Below, piece by piece: positions 45,871 to 55,011 of a DNA stretch of 64,000 bases. The notes below the pieces were generated by a model. That model did not search any database, had not been told where the DNA came from, and saw only the letters and a list, made by a program, of their open reading frames with translations. The stretch spans positions 31,633 through 95,632 of the forward strand of contig NZ_FNDB01000012.1 of assembly GCF_900099915.1 (NCBI RefSeq), in the 5' to 3' direction. This stretch comes from Flavobacterium omnivorum (GTDB taxonomy: Bacteria; Bacteroidota; Bacteroidia; Flavobacteriales; Flavobacteriaceae). Numbering within the stretch: the first letter of the stretch is position 1; each line of letters begins with the position of its first letter. Made by a program: the position numbers and the translations under genes.

Positions 45871-47259
45871 TTAAATTCCAGCAATTGCCTTTATTTCGTC
45901 AATGATTCTCTCTGCTAGTGAATCAGCTTTTTCTTGTGAAGAAGCTTCAGTGTAAATACGAATAATAGGTTCCGTATTCGATTTTCTTAAATGAACCCAG
46001 TTTTCGGCAAAGTCAATTTTCACACCATCAATTGTGGTAATATCTTCATTTTTGTATTTCTCGGTCATCGCAACAAGAATGGCATCCACATCGATTTGAG
46101 GTGTCAATTCGATTTTGTTTTTACTCATATAATATTCTGGATACGAAGCACGCAAAGCAGAAACTGTCATTTTTTTGTTAGCTAAGTGCGTTAAAAACAA
46201 TGCCACTCCTACCAAACTATCACGACCGTAATGCAATTCCGGATAAATAATTCCACCATTTCCTTCACCACCTATTACTGCGTTATTCTTTTTCATCAAT
46301 TCCACTACATTCACCTCACCTACGGCACTTGCTTCGTAGCTTCCGTTATGTGCATTTGTGACATCGCGCAAAGCACGAGAAGACGACATATTAGACACTG
46401 TATTTCCAGGAGTTTTACTCAATACATAATCGGCGCAAGCCACCAAAGTATATTCCTCACCAAACATTTCACCGTCTTCACAAATGAAAGCCAAGCGATC
46501 TACATCAGGATCTACCACAATCCCTAAGTCGGCCTTTTCTTTAACAACTAATTCGGAAATATCAGTTAAATGTTCTTTTAACGGTTCTGGATTATGTGGA
46601 AAATGTCCGTTTGGTTCGCAGTATAATTCAACTACTTCAACGCCCATTAATTCCAGCAACCTTGGAATAATAATTCCTCCCGAAGAGTTTACACCATCCA
46701 CAACCACTTTAAATTTAGCTGCTTTTACAGCATCAACATCTACCAGAGGTAAATTCAAAACTTCATCAATATGAATATCCATGTAAGCATCATTAACCAT
46801 TATTTCCCCTAAATCATCTACATGAGAGAAATCAAAAGCTTCCGCTTCCGCAATGTCAAGGATTCTTTCACCTTCGGCACCATTTAAAAACTCTCCTTTC
46901 TCATTCAATAATTTCAACGCATTCCATTGTTTTGGATTGTGCGAAGCCGTAAGAATTATTCCACCATCAGCTTTCTCTAAAGGAACCGCAACTTCAACCG
47001 TTGGCGTTGTTGACAATCCCAAATCAATCACATCAATCCCCAAACCAATTAAAGTATTCACCACCAAATTATGAATCATGGGCCCAGAAATACGAGCGTC
47101 ACGACCTACAACAACGGTTAGTTTTTCTTTTCCAATGTAATCTTTCAACCAAGTTCCGTAAGCCGAAGCAAATTTTACTGCATCAAGTGGAGTCAGATTA
47201 TCACCAACTTTACCTCCTATTGTTCCACGAATTCCCGATATTGATTTTATTAAAGTCAT
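45871..47259 (-). CDS. glmM: Phosphoglucosamine mutase
   Basis: 462 residues of the alpha-D-phosphohexomutase family. The phosphoserine is Ser106 in TASHNPKQWNALK. The metal loop is DPDVDRLA, the sugar loop is GEGNGGI, and the phosphate loop is RKSNTEPIIRIY. The GEGNGG type and the start SISGIRGTIGG fit GlmM rather than a phosphomannomutase. It converts glucosamine-6-P to glucosamine-1-P for peptidoglycan and LPS. A TATATTTG -7 box lies 45 bp upstream. An essential housekeeping gene with no obvious operon partner. Confidence 0.9.
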   Translation of the reverse strand: MTLIKSISGIRGTIGGKVGDNLTPLDAVKFASAYGTWLKDYIGKEKLTVVVGRDARISGPMIHNLVVNTLIGLGIDVIDLGLSTTPTVEVAVPLEKADGGIILTASHNPKQWNALKLLNEKGEFLNGAEGERILDIAEAEAFDFSHVDDLGEIMVNDAYMDIHIDEVLNLPLVDVDAVKAAKFKVVVDGVNSSGGIIIPRLLELMGVEVVELYCEPNGHFPHNPEPLKEHLTDISELVVKEKADLGIVVDPDVDRLAFICEDGEMFGEEYTLVACADYVLSKTPGNTVSNMSSSRALRDVTNAHNGSYEASAVGEVNVVELMKKNNAVIGGEGNGGIIYPELHYGRDSLVGVALFLTHLANKKMTVSALRASYPEYYMSKNKIELTPQIDVDAILVAMTEKYKNEDITTIDGVKIDFAENWVHLRKSNTEPIIRIYTEASSQEKADSLAERIIDEIKAIAGI

Positions 47260-47303
47260 TGATTATTATTTTAAATTTTGAATTATAAATTTTAAATTGC
47301 TCA

Positions 47304-47311
47304 CAAATATA
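47304..47311 (-). promoter_or_regulatory. Candidate -7 element of glmM
   Basis: TATATTTG on the minus strand, an exact match to TAnnTTTG, 45 bp before the glmM ATG. The -33 element is poor. Confidence 0.42.
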
Positions 47312-47378
47312 ATAATTGACGGTTTATAAAAGTCATTTAGAATTCAAAATTCATCATTTAAATTCCTAAATTAGGCGA

Positions 47379-47963
47379 ATGAATTTTCTAGCACACATCT
47401 ATCTTTCCGGTGATAATGATTTAATCAAAATTGGCAATTTCATGGCCGACGGAATTCGGGGGAAACATTTTGAAAGTTATCCTTTAGAAATTCAAAAAGG
47501 AATTATTCTGCATCGTGCCATTGACACTTTTACCGATGCACATCCCATTTTCAGAAAAAGCACCAAAAAATTACATGAGAAATACCATCATTATGCAGGT
47601 GTAATTGTGGATGTTTTTTATGATCATTTTTTGGCTAAAAATTGGAGTTGTTATTCCGATGAAAAACTGGAGGATTTCGTTGAACGTTTTTATCAATCTT
47701 TACGGGAAAACAGCAACGTACTTTCGGAAAGAACCATAAAAATAATGCCTATTCTATTTAAGGAAAATTGGTTAGTTAGTTACCGAACAATCAGTGGAAT
47801 TGACCACATTTTAACACAAATGGATATTCGAACAAAAAATAAATCAAACATGCGGTTTGCAAGCAACGAACTTTCAGAATACTATACAGAATTCGAAGAT
47901 CATTTCAGCGAATTTTTCGAAGAATTAATAGTGCATTCAAATATTAAAATAACCACTTTATGA
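47379..47963 (+). CDS. ACP phosphodiesterase-like protein (DUF479)
   Basis: 194 residues. It begins MNFLAHIYLSGDNDLIKIGNF and has GIILHRAIDTFTDAHP and YAGVIVDVFYDHFLAKNW, the conserved blocks of AcpH. The family removes 4'-phosphopantetheine from acyl carrier protein and has an HD-like metal site. Cytosolic. Its stop overlaps the first gamma-glutamyltransferase gene by 4 bp. Whether it acts on ACP here is inferred from the family. Confidence 0.88.
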   Translation: MNFLAHIYLSGDNDLIKIGNFMADGIRGKHFESYPLEIQKGIILHRAIDTFTDAHPIFRKSTKKLHEKYHHYAGVIVDVFYDHFLAKNWSCYSDEKLEDFVERFYQSLRENSNVLSERTIKIMPILFKENWLVSYRTISGIDHILTQMDIRTKNKSNMRFASNELSEYYTEFEDHFSEFFEELIVHSNIKITTL

Positions 47964-49645
47964 AAAAAATAATTTTCCTACTCGCCTTTGCTGTTTTAAG
48001 TTGTAAATCGAATGAAAAAACGGTAGAACCTACTGGATTAGTAACCTCAAAAGCGATGGTTGTTTCCGCACGAGAAGAAGCTTCACAAATTGGCGTAGCT
48101 ATCCTCAGGAAAGGAGGTAATGCTTTTGACGCTATGGTGGCTACCGAACTCGCTTTGGCAGTTTCTCATCCACAAGCAGGGAATATTGGCGGTGGTGGTT
48201 TTATGGTTTTTAGAAAAGCCAATGGCGAAACTGGAGCAATTGATTACAGAGAAAAAGCACCCTTGGCAGCGTCTAAAGATATGTTTCTAGACAAAAAAGG
48301 AAATGTAATAGAAGGAAAAAGTACTGCAACAGCGCTCGCTTCTGGAATTCCGGGAACAATAGCTGGAATATTTGAAGTACACAAAAAATATGGCTCTTTA
48401 CCAATGAGCGAAATTCTGGAACCCGTCATTGCACTCGCTGAAAAAGGTGTTATTGTCACTAAATTTCAAGCAGAAAGTTTGGCTTACAATAGAGCCTCTT
48501 TTATAAAAAGAAATGGAACTAATAGTTTATTTTCAAAAGTCTATAAAGAAAATGATACCATAAAATATCGTGCGCTGGCAGCCACTTTAAAACGAATTGC
48601 CAAAAACGGTCGTAATGAATTTTACAGAGGCGAAACTGCTCAAAAATTAGTTGCGTTCTTATCAAAAAAAGGAGGAAATGCCACAATGGAAGATTTTTCT
48701 ACGTATGCGGCCAAATGGCGAACTCCAATTACTTTTCAGTATAAAAATTTAAAAATCACTTCGATGTCTCCGCCAAGCAGCGGTGGAATTTGTCTGAATC
48801 AAATAATGAAAATGATTGAGCCTTTCAACCTTTCACAAATGGGACACAACAGCGTAAAAACGATTCAAGTACTTACAGAATCGGAACGAAGAGCCTATGC
48901 AGACAGGAATTACTATTTGGGTGATCCTGATTTTGTAAAACTTCCTATTGAAGAATTAGTAAGTCCGTCTTACTTGGAAAAAAGAATGAAGGATTTTTCA
49001 TTTGATCAAGCTTCAAAATCTTCGGATATTGCGCATGGAACAATCAAAGGATATGAAAGCAACCAAACTACTCATTATTCGATTGTAGATGCTGCTGGAA
49101 ACGCTGTATCGGCCACAACAACTTTAAACGACAACTATGGTTCTAAAATATATTGTGATGAATTGGGTTTCTTTTTGAATAATCAAATGGATGATTTCAG
49201 TGCAAAACCAGGCGTCACTAATTTATATGGTCTTACAGGAAGAGAAGCTAACAGCATCGCTCCCGAAAAAAGAATGCTAAGTTCGATGACACCTACGATT
49301 GTCGAAAAAGACAATTCGCTTTTCATGGTTGTCGGTACGCCAGGAGGTTCTACCATAATTACATCCGTTTTACAGGCTATATTGAATGTGTATGAATTTG
49401 ATATGAGTATGCAAGAAGCGGTAAATGCACCTCGTTTTCACCATCAGTGGATGCCAGATGAGATTACTTTTGAACCCAATTCTTTCGATAAAAAACTATT
49501 TATTGATTTGAAGAAAAAGGGATACATCATCAATGAAAAAAACAAAGAAATCATTGGTGAAGTAGACGCGATTTTGATATTACCAAATGGTAAATTGGAG
49601 GGTGGAGCAGACAAGAGAGGCGATAACAAAGCCGTTGGTTTTTAA
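47960..49645 (+). CDS. ggt: Gamma-glutamyltransferase, copy 1 (lipoprotein)
   Basis: 561 residues: lipoprotein signal MKKIIFLLAFAVLSCKS, then the Ntn-hydrolase GGT fold. Motifs: GGNAFDAMVATELALAV, NIGGGGFMVF and DYREKAP. The autocleavage site and nucleophile Thr is in YESNQTTHYSIVD, with MLSSMTPTIV and GTPGGSTIITSV after it. It splits glutathione and gamma-glutamyl compounds in the periplasm, supplying amino acids and sulfur. It overlaps the ACP phosphodiesterase gene by 4 bp and is followed after 15 bp by a closely similar second copy. Confidence 0.93.
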   Translation: MKKIIFLLAFAVLSCKSNEKTVEPTGLVTSKAMVVSAREEASQIGVAILRKGGNAFDAMVATELALAVSHPQAGNIGGGGFMVFRKANGETGAIDYREKAPLAASKDMFLDKKGNVIEGKSTATALASGIPGTIAGIFEVHKKYGSLPMSEILEPVIALAEKGVIVTKFQAESLAYNRASFIKRNGTNSLFSKVYKENDTIKYRALAATLKRIAKNGRNEFYRGETAQKLVAFLSKKGGNATMEDFSTYAAKWRTPITFQYKNLKITSMSPPSSGGICLNQIMKMIEPFNLSQMGHNSVKTIQVLTESERRAYADRNYYLGDPDFVKLPIEELVSPSYLEKRMKDFSFDQASKSSDIAHGTIKGYESNQTTHYSIVDAAGNAVSATTTLNDNYGSKIYCDELGFFLNNQMDDFSAKPGVTNLYGLTGREANSIAPEKRMLSSMTPTIVEKDNSLFMVVGTPGGSTIITSVLQAILNVYEFDMSMQEAVNAPRFHHQWMPDEITFEPNSFDKKLFIDLKKKGYIINEKNKEIIGEVDAILILPNGKLEGGADKRGDNKAVGF

Positions 49646-49660
49646 ATTTATAGTATTCGG

Positions 49661-51346
49661 ATGAAAAAAATAATTATACTACTGAGTGTTTTAACTATGA
49701 GTTGCAAAACCCAACAAAATAGCGCTCCACCTACGGGGTTAGTTGCGACAAAAGCAATGGTAGTCTCCGCACGCGAAGAAGCTTCCAAAATTGGTGTTGA
49801 AATCATGAGAAAAGGCGGCAATGCTTTTGATGCGATGGTAGCAACAGAAATGGCTCTTGCAGTCGCCTATCCGTATGCAGGAAATCTTGGCGGTGGCGGT
49901 TTTATGGTGTATCGGAAAGCTAATGGCGAAATTGGTTCTCTAGATTACCGAGAAAAAGCCCCACTATCAGCAACAAAAAATATGTTTCTAGACGAAAAAG
50001 GCAATGTAATAAAAGGTAAGAGTACCGAATCTCCTCTGGCTATTGGAGTTCCCGGAACGATTGCCGGCGTTTTTGCCGTTCATGAAAAATTAGGTTCATT
50101 ACCTATTGAAGAAATTCTAAAACCTGTAATTGAATTGGCCGAAAGAGGTGTTATTGTTACCAAAAAACAAGAAGAACGGTTGGCTGCATATCGAGATAAA
50201 ATCATCAAGGTAAATGGAGACAAGACCTTATTTGCAAACGCTTTTAAGGAAAATGATGTAATACGCTATCCTGCACTAGCCGCTACATTAAAAAGAATCT
50301 CAAAAAACGGCAGAGATGAATTTTACAAAGGAGAAACTGCTAAAATATTAGTCCAATACCTTCAGGAAAAAGGAGCGATAATCTCCTTGGAAGATTTAGC
50401 TCAATACGAAGCCAAATGGAGAACGCCGCTTACTTTTGATTATAAAGATTTAAAGATAATCTCAATGCCTCCACCCAGCAGTGGCGGAATATGTCTAGCT
50501 CAAATATTCAAAATGATTGCGCCTTTTGACTTGGCTAAAATGGGCCATAATTCCACCGAAGCCATTCAAGTTATTGTCGAAGCGGAAAGAAGAGCTTACG
50601 CAGACAGAAGTTATTATCTAGGCGATCCTGATTTTGTAAAAATACCTTTGAAAGCTTTAATGGCAGATGATTATTTGAAACAAAGAATGTCGAATTTTAG
50701 TTTTGAAAAAGCTACTTTATCATCGGAAATAAAAGAAGGAAAAGTGACCTATAATGAAAGTACAGAGACGACACATTACTCAATTGTCGATCAATTTGGG
50801 AACGCCGTTTCGTCAACCACCACCCTAAATGATGGGTATGGATCTAAATACTATTGTGATGAATTGGGATTTTTCCTAAATAACGAAATGGACGATTTCA
50901 GTGCCAAACCAGGTGAACCTAACATGTTTGGATTAGTGGGCAATGAGGCCAATAGTATTGCACCACAAAAACGAATGTTGAGTTCCATGACTCCCACCAT
51001 CGTAGAGAAAAATGGTAAATTATTTATGGTTGTAGGTTCTCCTGGTGGTTCAACAATCATTACATCAGTATTGCAAACTATTTTAAATGTTTATGAATAC
51101 AGTATGAGTGTGCAGGAAGCGGTAAATGCGCCCCGTTTTCATCACCAATGGTTGCCGGATTTGATCACATTTGAACCCAACACTTTCGACACTAAAACAT
51201 TTGGAACCTTAAAATCAAAAGGATATTTAATCAATGAAAAAACGACTCCCGTAATAGGAAAAGTGGATGCCATTTTGGTTTTACCAAATAAAAAACTCGA
51301 AGGTGGTGCGGATTTTAGAGGAGATGATAAAGCGGTTGGATTTTAG
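49661..51346 (+). CDS. ggt: Gamma-glutamyltransferase, copy 2 (tandem duplicate)
   Basis: 561 residues, the same length as copy 1 and colinear with it. Lipoprotein signal MKKIIILLSVLTMSCKTQ; the motifs GGNAFDAMVATEMALAV and NLGGGGFMVY, and the catalytic Thr in NESTETTHYSIVD, are kept, so it should be active. The two copies differ at many scattered residues and not in blocks, which points to an old tandem duplication with both copies kept under selection. They may differ in substrate. 15 bp separate them. Confidence 0.92.
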   Translation: MKKIIILLSVLTMSCKTQQNSAPPTGLVATKAMVVSAREEASKIGVEIMRKGGNAFDAMVATEMALAVAYPYAGNLGGGGFMVYRKANGEIGSLDYREKAPLSATKNMFLDEKGNVIKGKSTESPLAIGVPGTIAGVFAVHEKLGSLPIEEILKPVIELAERGVIVTKKQEERLAAYRDKIIKVNGDKTLFANAFKENDVIRYPALAATLKRISKNGRDEFYKGETAKILVQYLQEKGAIISLEDLAQYEAKWRTPLTFDYKDLKIISMPPPSSGGICLAQIFKMIAPFDLAKMGHNSTEAIQVIVEAERRAYADRSYYLGDPDFVKIPLKALMADDYLKQRMSNFSFEKATLSSEIKEGKVTYNESTETTHYSIVDQFGNAVSSTTTLNDGYGSKYYCDELGFFLNNEMDDFSAKPGEPNMFGLVGNEANSIAPQKRMLSSMTPTIVEKNGKLFMVVGSPGGSTIITSVLQTILNVYEYSMSVQEAVNAPRFHHQWLPDLITFEPNTFDTKTFGTLKSKGYLINEKTTPVIGKVDAILVLPNKKLEGGADFRGDDKAVGF

Positions 51347-51370
51347 CCCTTCAACTGCGCTCAGGGTGAC
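51347..51370. repeat. Short interspersed palindromic element
   Basis: CCCTTCAACTGCGCTCAGGG followed by TGAC: a GC-rich hairpin unit (CCCT / AGGG) directly after the second ggt stop. Near-identical CCCTTCGACTGCGCTCAGGG sequences are common in intergenic DNA of flavobacteria and other bacteria, as I recall. Confidence 0.7.
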
Positions 51371-51387
51371 TAAAAATTTAAATATTT

Positions 51388-52056
51388 ATGAACTTTACAC
51401 TTGCCTTAGAAAACGCTTTTGAAGCAAATCAAAATCCGGAAAATGCTTTTGCAATGGCAAAATACATGAAAAACAACTTTCCTTTTTTTGGAATAAAAAC
51501 GGAGGAACGAAGACGTATTTTTAAGGAAATTTGGAAAGAAAAGAGTGAAGAGGTTTCGGCAAACGCAATGGAAATTGTATCAGAATTATATTCAAAAACA
51601 GGACGGGAATTTCATTATTGTGCCATTGAAATTTTGAAAAAAGAACTTAAGGGAAATTATAAAAAAGACGATATTCAACTGATTGAAAAACTATTAATCA
51701 ACAATTCTTGGTGGGACAGTGTCGATACGATTGCAAAGTACATTTTAGGCGAATATCTGAGCGAATTCCCATTAGAAACCAAAAATGTGATCACACGATT
51801 TTCAAGGTCTGAGAATATGTGGTTGAACCGAAGTGCAATTTTATTTCAATTGGGTTACAAACAAAAAACGAATACTGATTTATTATTTTCCGAATGTTTA
51901 AAGCATTCGCATTCTAACGAATTTTTTATTCAAAAAGCAATAGGTTGGGCGTTACGGGAATATGCAAAATCAAATCCTAAAGCGGTTATAAAGTTTGTAA
52001 ATTCCAGTAATTTAAAAAAATTAAGTTCAAAAGAAGCATTGAAAAATATTTGTTAG
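51388..52056 (+). CDS. AlkD-like DNA alkylation repair protein
   Basis: 222 residues, all-helical HEAT-like repeat protein. NFPFFGIKTEERRRIFKEIW starts the domain, and NNSWWDSVDTIAKYILGEYL, then MWLNRSAILFQLGYK and IQKAIGWALREYAK, match the AlkD family. It is a DNA glycosylase-like protein that removes alkylated bases without base flipping. Cytosolic. It comes 41 bp after the ggt pair but has no pathway tie to it. Confidence 0.88.
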   Translation: MNFTLALENAFEANQNPENAFAMAKYMKNNFPFFGIKTEERRRIFKEIWKEKSEEVSANAMEIVSELYSKTGREFHYCAIEILKKELKGNYKKDDIQLIEKLLINNSWWDSVDTIAKYILGEYLSEFPLETKNVITRFSRSENMWLNRSAILFQLGYKQKTNTDLLFSECLKHSHSNEFFIQKAIGWALREYAKSNPKAVIKFVNSSNLKKLSSKEALKNIC

Positions 52057-52078
52057 GATTAAAATAATAGTAGTTTTG
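52049..52078 (+). promoter_or_regulatory. Strong Bacteroidetes-type promoter of the ClC gene
   Basis: TTTG at 52049-52052 and TAGTTTTG at 52071-52078, 18 nt apart: an exact TTTG / TAnnTTTG pair. It overlaps the end of the AlkD-like gene and starts transcription about 15 bp before the ClC ATG at 52100. Confidence 0.62.
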
Positions 52079-52099
52079 CATCCCTTTTAAAAAATTATA

Positions 52100-53884
52100 A
52101 TGTTCAAAAAATTAATAGCCAAACTAGAAGTCATAATTGCCGTAGCACAGTCTATATTGACTCCAAAACAGTTTATATTTTTATCTGCAGTTTTGGTTGG
52201 AATCTCCTCCGCATTTGCTGTAATAGTTCTGAAAACTTTTGCGCATTGGGTATTTTCTTTTGCAACTTATGTCAGTGGAATTTTAAAACTGGGATTTCTT
52301 AATAGTATTCTGCCCATAATTGGTATTCTGCTTACTGTTTTTGTTGTTAAAAGAGTTTTGGGAGGAACAATCCAAAAAGGGACTTCGCAAATTTTATATG
52401 CCGTTGCTAAAAAAGCAAGTATTATTCCAAAAAAACAAATGTACGCCCAAATTGTAACGAGCTCATTAACGGTTGGTTTAGGTGGTTCTGCAGGTTTAGA
52501 AAGTCCAATTGTAATTACAGGAGCCGCTTTTGGTTCGAACTATGCACAAAAATATAAATTAAGTTATAAAGACCGCACTTTACTAATTGGTTGTGGAGTT
52601 GCTGCCGGAATTGCCGCCGCTTTCAACGCACCAATTGCCGGAGTATTATTTGCTATCGAAGTACTGTTGGTAGATGTGAGTATTGCAGCCTTTACACCTA
52701 TCATGATAGCTGCGGCCACAGGAGCTTTAGTTTCTGTAATTGCATTGAACGAGGAAATTTTACTATCCTTCAAACAGCAACAGAGTTTTGATTATCATAA
52801 TATTGCTTTTTATATCCTGTTAGGTTTATTTACCGGATTCATTTCCGTTTATTACTCTCGAAATTTTCAGAAAGTAGAACATTTTTTTGCCCGACTTAAA
52901 TTATCTCCTTATAAAAAAGCGTTGTTTGGTTCTTCTATTTTAGCGGTACTTATTTTTATTTTTCCAACACTTTTTGGAGAAGGATATGAAAGTATCAAAA
53001 CTTTATCTGAGAACGATCCCGGAAAATTGTTAGAAAACACATTATTCAGTAGTTTTCGCGATAATAGTTGGGCACTTTTACTTTTTGTAGGTTGCACGAT
53101 GATGATAAAAGTTTTTGCGACAGGAATTACCCTAGGAAGTGGCGGTAATGGTGGAAATTTTGCTCCTTCGCTGTTTCTGGGTTCTTATGTTGGTTTCTTT
53201 TTTTCCAAATTTTTAAATCTTACAGGACTTACTAAATTACCTGTTAGTAATTTTACTTTGGTGGGAATGGCAGGTATTTTGAGCGGTTTATTTCATGCGC
53301 CATTGACTGCTATTTTCTTAATTGCTGAAATTACCGGAGGCTATAATCTAATGATTCCGCTTATGATTGTGGCATCAATCAGTTTTGCGATTTCCAAGCG
53401 TTTTGAAAAACATTCTATGGATGTGAAAAATTTAGCGCAAAAAGGGCATGCCTTTACCAGCAACAAGGACACCAATGTGCTATCTACTTTAGAGACCAAT
53501 TCCATCATACAAACTGATTTCTTAACAGTTACTCCTGATGAAAATTTAGAAAGACTCGTTGACCTCATTTCTCATTCTAACCAAGTGATATTTGCTGTAG
53601 TTGATACCGAACAAAACTTATTAGGCATTGTTCATTTTAATGATATTCGCGAAATAATATTCAATAATTACCGCGTTAAATATACATTGGTAAAAGAAAT
53701 AATGCTGAAACCTGTTGAAACAATTTCGCCAGACGACAGTATGGAAATGGTCATGAATAAGTTTGAGAAATCGAAAAAAGCATTCTTACCGGTGCTTAAA
53801 GAGGAAAAATACTATGGTTTTATTTCTAAATCTGTTGCGCTTGAAGCTTACAGAACTAAATTAAAATCGATGACGATTGAGTAG
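52100..53884 (+). CDS. ClC-type chloride channel/antiporter with CBS pair
   Basis: 594 residues. A ClC membrane core (about 20-440) has the gating-glutamate segment GLGGSAGLESPIV, GCGVAAGIAAAFNAPIAGVLFA, GGNGGNFAPSLFLG and LFHAPLTAIFLIAE. A C-terminal pair of CBS domains (about 470-590) follows, as in many ClC proteins that sense nucleotides. It moves chloride or fluoride across the inner membrane, perhaps with proton exchange because a gating Glu is present. It has its own promoter and no operon partner. Confidence 0.9.
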   Translation: MFKKLIAKLEVIIAVAQSILTPKQFIFLSAVLVGISSAFAVIVLKTFAHWVFSFATYVSGILKLGFLNSILPIIGILLTVFVVKRVLGGTIQKGTSQILYAVAKKASIIPKKQMYAQIVTSSLTVGLGGSAGLESPIVITGAAFGSNYAQKYKLSYKDRTLLIGCGVAAGIAAAFNAPIAGVLFAIEVLLVDVSIAAFTPIMIAAATGALVSVIALNEEILLSFKQQQSFDYHNIAFYILLGLFTGFISVYYSRNFQKVEHFFARLKLSPYKKALFGSSILAVLIFIFPTLFGEGYESIKTLSENDPGKLLENTLFSSFRDNSWALLLFVGCTMMIKVFATGITLGSGGNGGNFAPSLFLGSYVGFFFSKFLNLTGLTKLPVSNFTLVGMAGILSGLFHAPLTAIFLIAEITGGYNLMIPLMIVASISFAISKRFEKHSMDVKNLAQKGHAFTSNKDTNVLSTLETNSIIQTDFLTVTPDENLERLVDLISHSNQVIFAVVDTEQNLLGIVHFNDIREIIFNNYRVKYTLVKEIMLKPVETISPDDSMEMVMNKFEKSKKAFLPVLKEEKYYGFISKSVALEAYRTKLKSMTIE

Positions 53885-53987
53885 CATATTTACAACGCGA
53901 AAAAAGAGATATTACGCTGTCTACATTCTGCAAGTACAATAAATAGGAGTTCTTAGAAGAAAAAATCTTTAGTAGAATTTTTAAAAA

Positions 53988-54304
53988 AATGCAGACCTAT
54001 AAGCCGGATTCTGTCTCCAATAAATTAGAGCCTTATCATTTATCTAGATCCCGCATTACTGCGAGACTCAAGCTATCTACCCTTCAACAACGGACGAGAA
54101 GCCCTTAAATGCTGATATACTTGATATTTCACCGCATAGAGTTTACCTGGTTTCACTACAGCATTACCTGTACATACTTTCTGTTGCACTTGTCCTAATC
54201 TCGTCCGTAAAGACAAAACCGGCGGGCGTTACCCGCTATACTTCCCTATGGTGTCCGGACTTTCCTCCCTCTTGATTACTCAAAACGGCGATAAGGCGGT
54301 CTGC
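53988..54304 (-). ncRNA. rnpB: RNase P RNA, class A
   Basis: The minus strand has the family hallmarks: GAGGAAAGTCCGGAC near the 5' end and ACAGAATCCGGCTTATAG near the 3' end. The two ends close helix P1: GCAGACC (54304-54298) pairs with GGTCTGC (53996-53990). A run of T follows the 3' end. About 317 nt long. It is the catalytic RNA that matures tRNA 5' ends. A TAAATTTG box sits directly upstream, in the right place for the transcription start. Confidence 0.93.
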
Positions 54305-54308
54305 GGTG

Positions 54309-54316
54309 CAAATTTA
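54309..54316 (-). promoter_or_regulatory. -7 element of rnpB
   Basis: TAAATTTG on the minus strand, an exact TAnnTTTG match, ends 5 nt before the P1 helix start at 54304. The spacing to the RNA 5' end supports its use. Confidence 0.5.
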
Positions 54317-54425
54317 CACTATTTAATTCTTTTTTTTCCTTTACAGCTATTTACTTTAACATCCCTTTTACAATCAATTCATAATAAAATAGTTACCTTT
54401 AGTAAATAACTAAAAAATCTCTATT

Positions 54426-54725
54426 ATGACAAATATGTATCATTATGCCACCGTTTCTAAAGCCTTAGACGATTTGAATGAGATGGGATTTACCTTTGAT
54501 TTTAATCTTCATGAGGAAGATATTGTAAAAAATCCTAGCCACTATGAAATTCAACATATTTACCGTTACGAAGGAGATACCAATCCAGATGACGAAGCCA
54601 CGGTTTATGGCATAAAATCAACTTCGGGCAAAAAAGGAGTATTTGTAGCGGGATATGCCGCAAATTCAGATAATGGTGCCGCAAGAGTTTTAATTGATCT
54701 TAGCATCAAAGGAAGAGACAAATAA
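54426..54725 (+). CDS. Small conserved protein of unknown function
   Basis: 99 residues, starting [20 protein letters not shown]. It has the segments [31 protein letters not shown] and [12 protein letters not shown]. It resembles a small Bacteroidetes family sometimes labelled phosphoribosylpyrophosphate-synthetase-like without good basis. Acidic, no signal or membrane helix, likely cytosolic. It stands alone between rnpB and dnaX. I can give no function. Confidence 0.75.
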   Translation: MTNMYHYATVSKALDDLNEMGFTFDFNLHEEDIVKNPSHYEIQHIYRYEGDTNPDDEATVYGIKSTSGKKGVFVAGYAANSDNGAARVLIDLSIKGRDK

Positions 54726-54782
54726 GCTCGTTTTCTAAAATAATTTAAAACTAAAGCAAGAATTTAAATCAATTATTTTTTA

Positions 54783-54866
54783 GGAGCTTATTCCAGCTAT
54801 ACGTTACAATATTATCCGCCGAACCCCGGCGTATAAGGATTTTAACTTCAAACGCAGTTCACTGAA
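54783..54866. repeat. Diverged copy of the 31042-31140 interspersed repeat
   Basis: Shares the frame GCTATACGTTACAAT and AAGGATTTTAACTTC...AACGCAG with the copy at 31042-31140, and also has a central hairpin (CGCCG / CGGCG). It is more decayed. Confidence 0.6.
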
Positions 54867-54964
54867 CTCCAATAAAATTATAGTACTGTGAAGTAATCTG
54901 GGCTAGGGAATTTCGGAAACAATAACCATTCTGAAAATTATAAAATCTTTCAATCCTTAAATTT

Positions 54965-54993
54965 TTGCATCTTTAAATTAAAACCTATATTTG
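54965..54993 (+). promoter_or_regulatory. Strong Bacteroidetes-type promoter of dnaX
   Basis: TTG at 54965-54967 and TATATTTG at 54986-54993, 18 nt apart. It shows that the true dnaX start is the ATG at 55012 and not the in-frame ATG at 54991, which lies inside this -7 element. Confidence 0.62.
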
Positions 54994-55011
54994 CTTTCGA
55001 ATAAAATTTCT

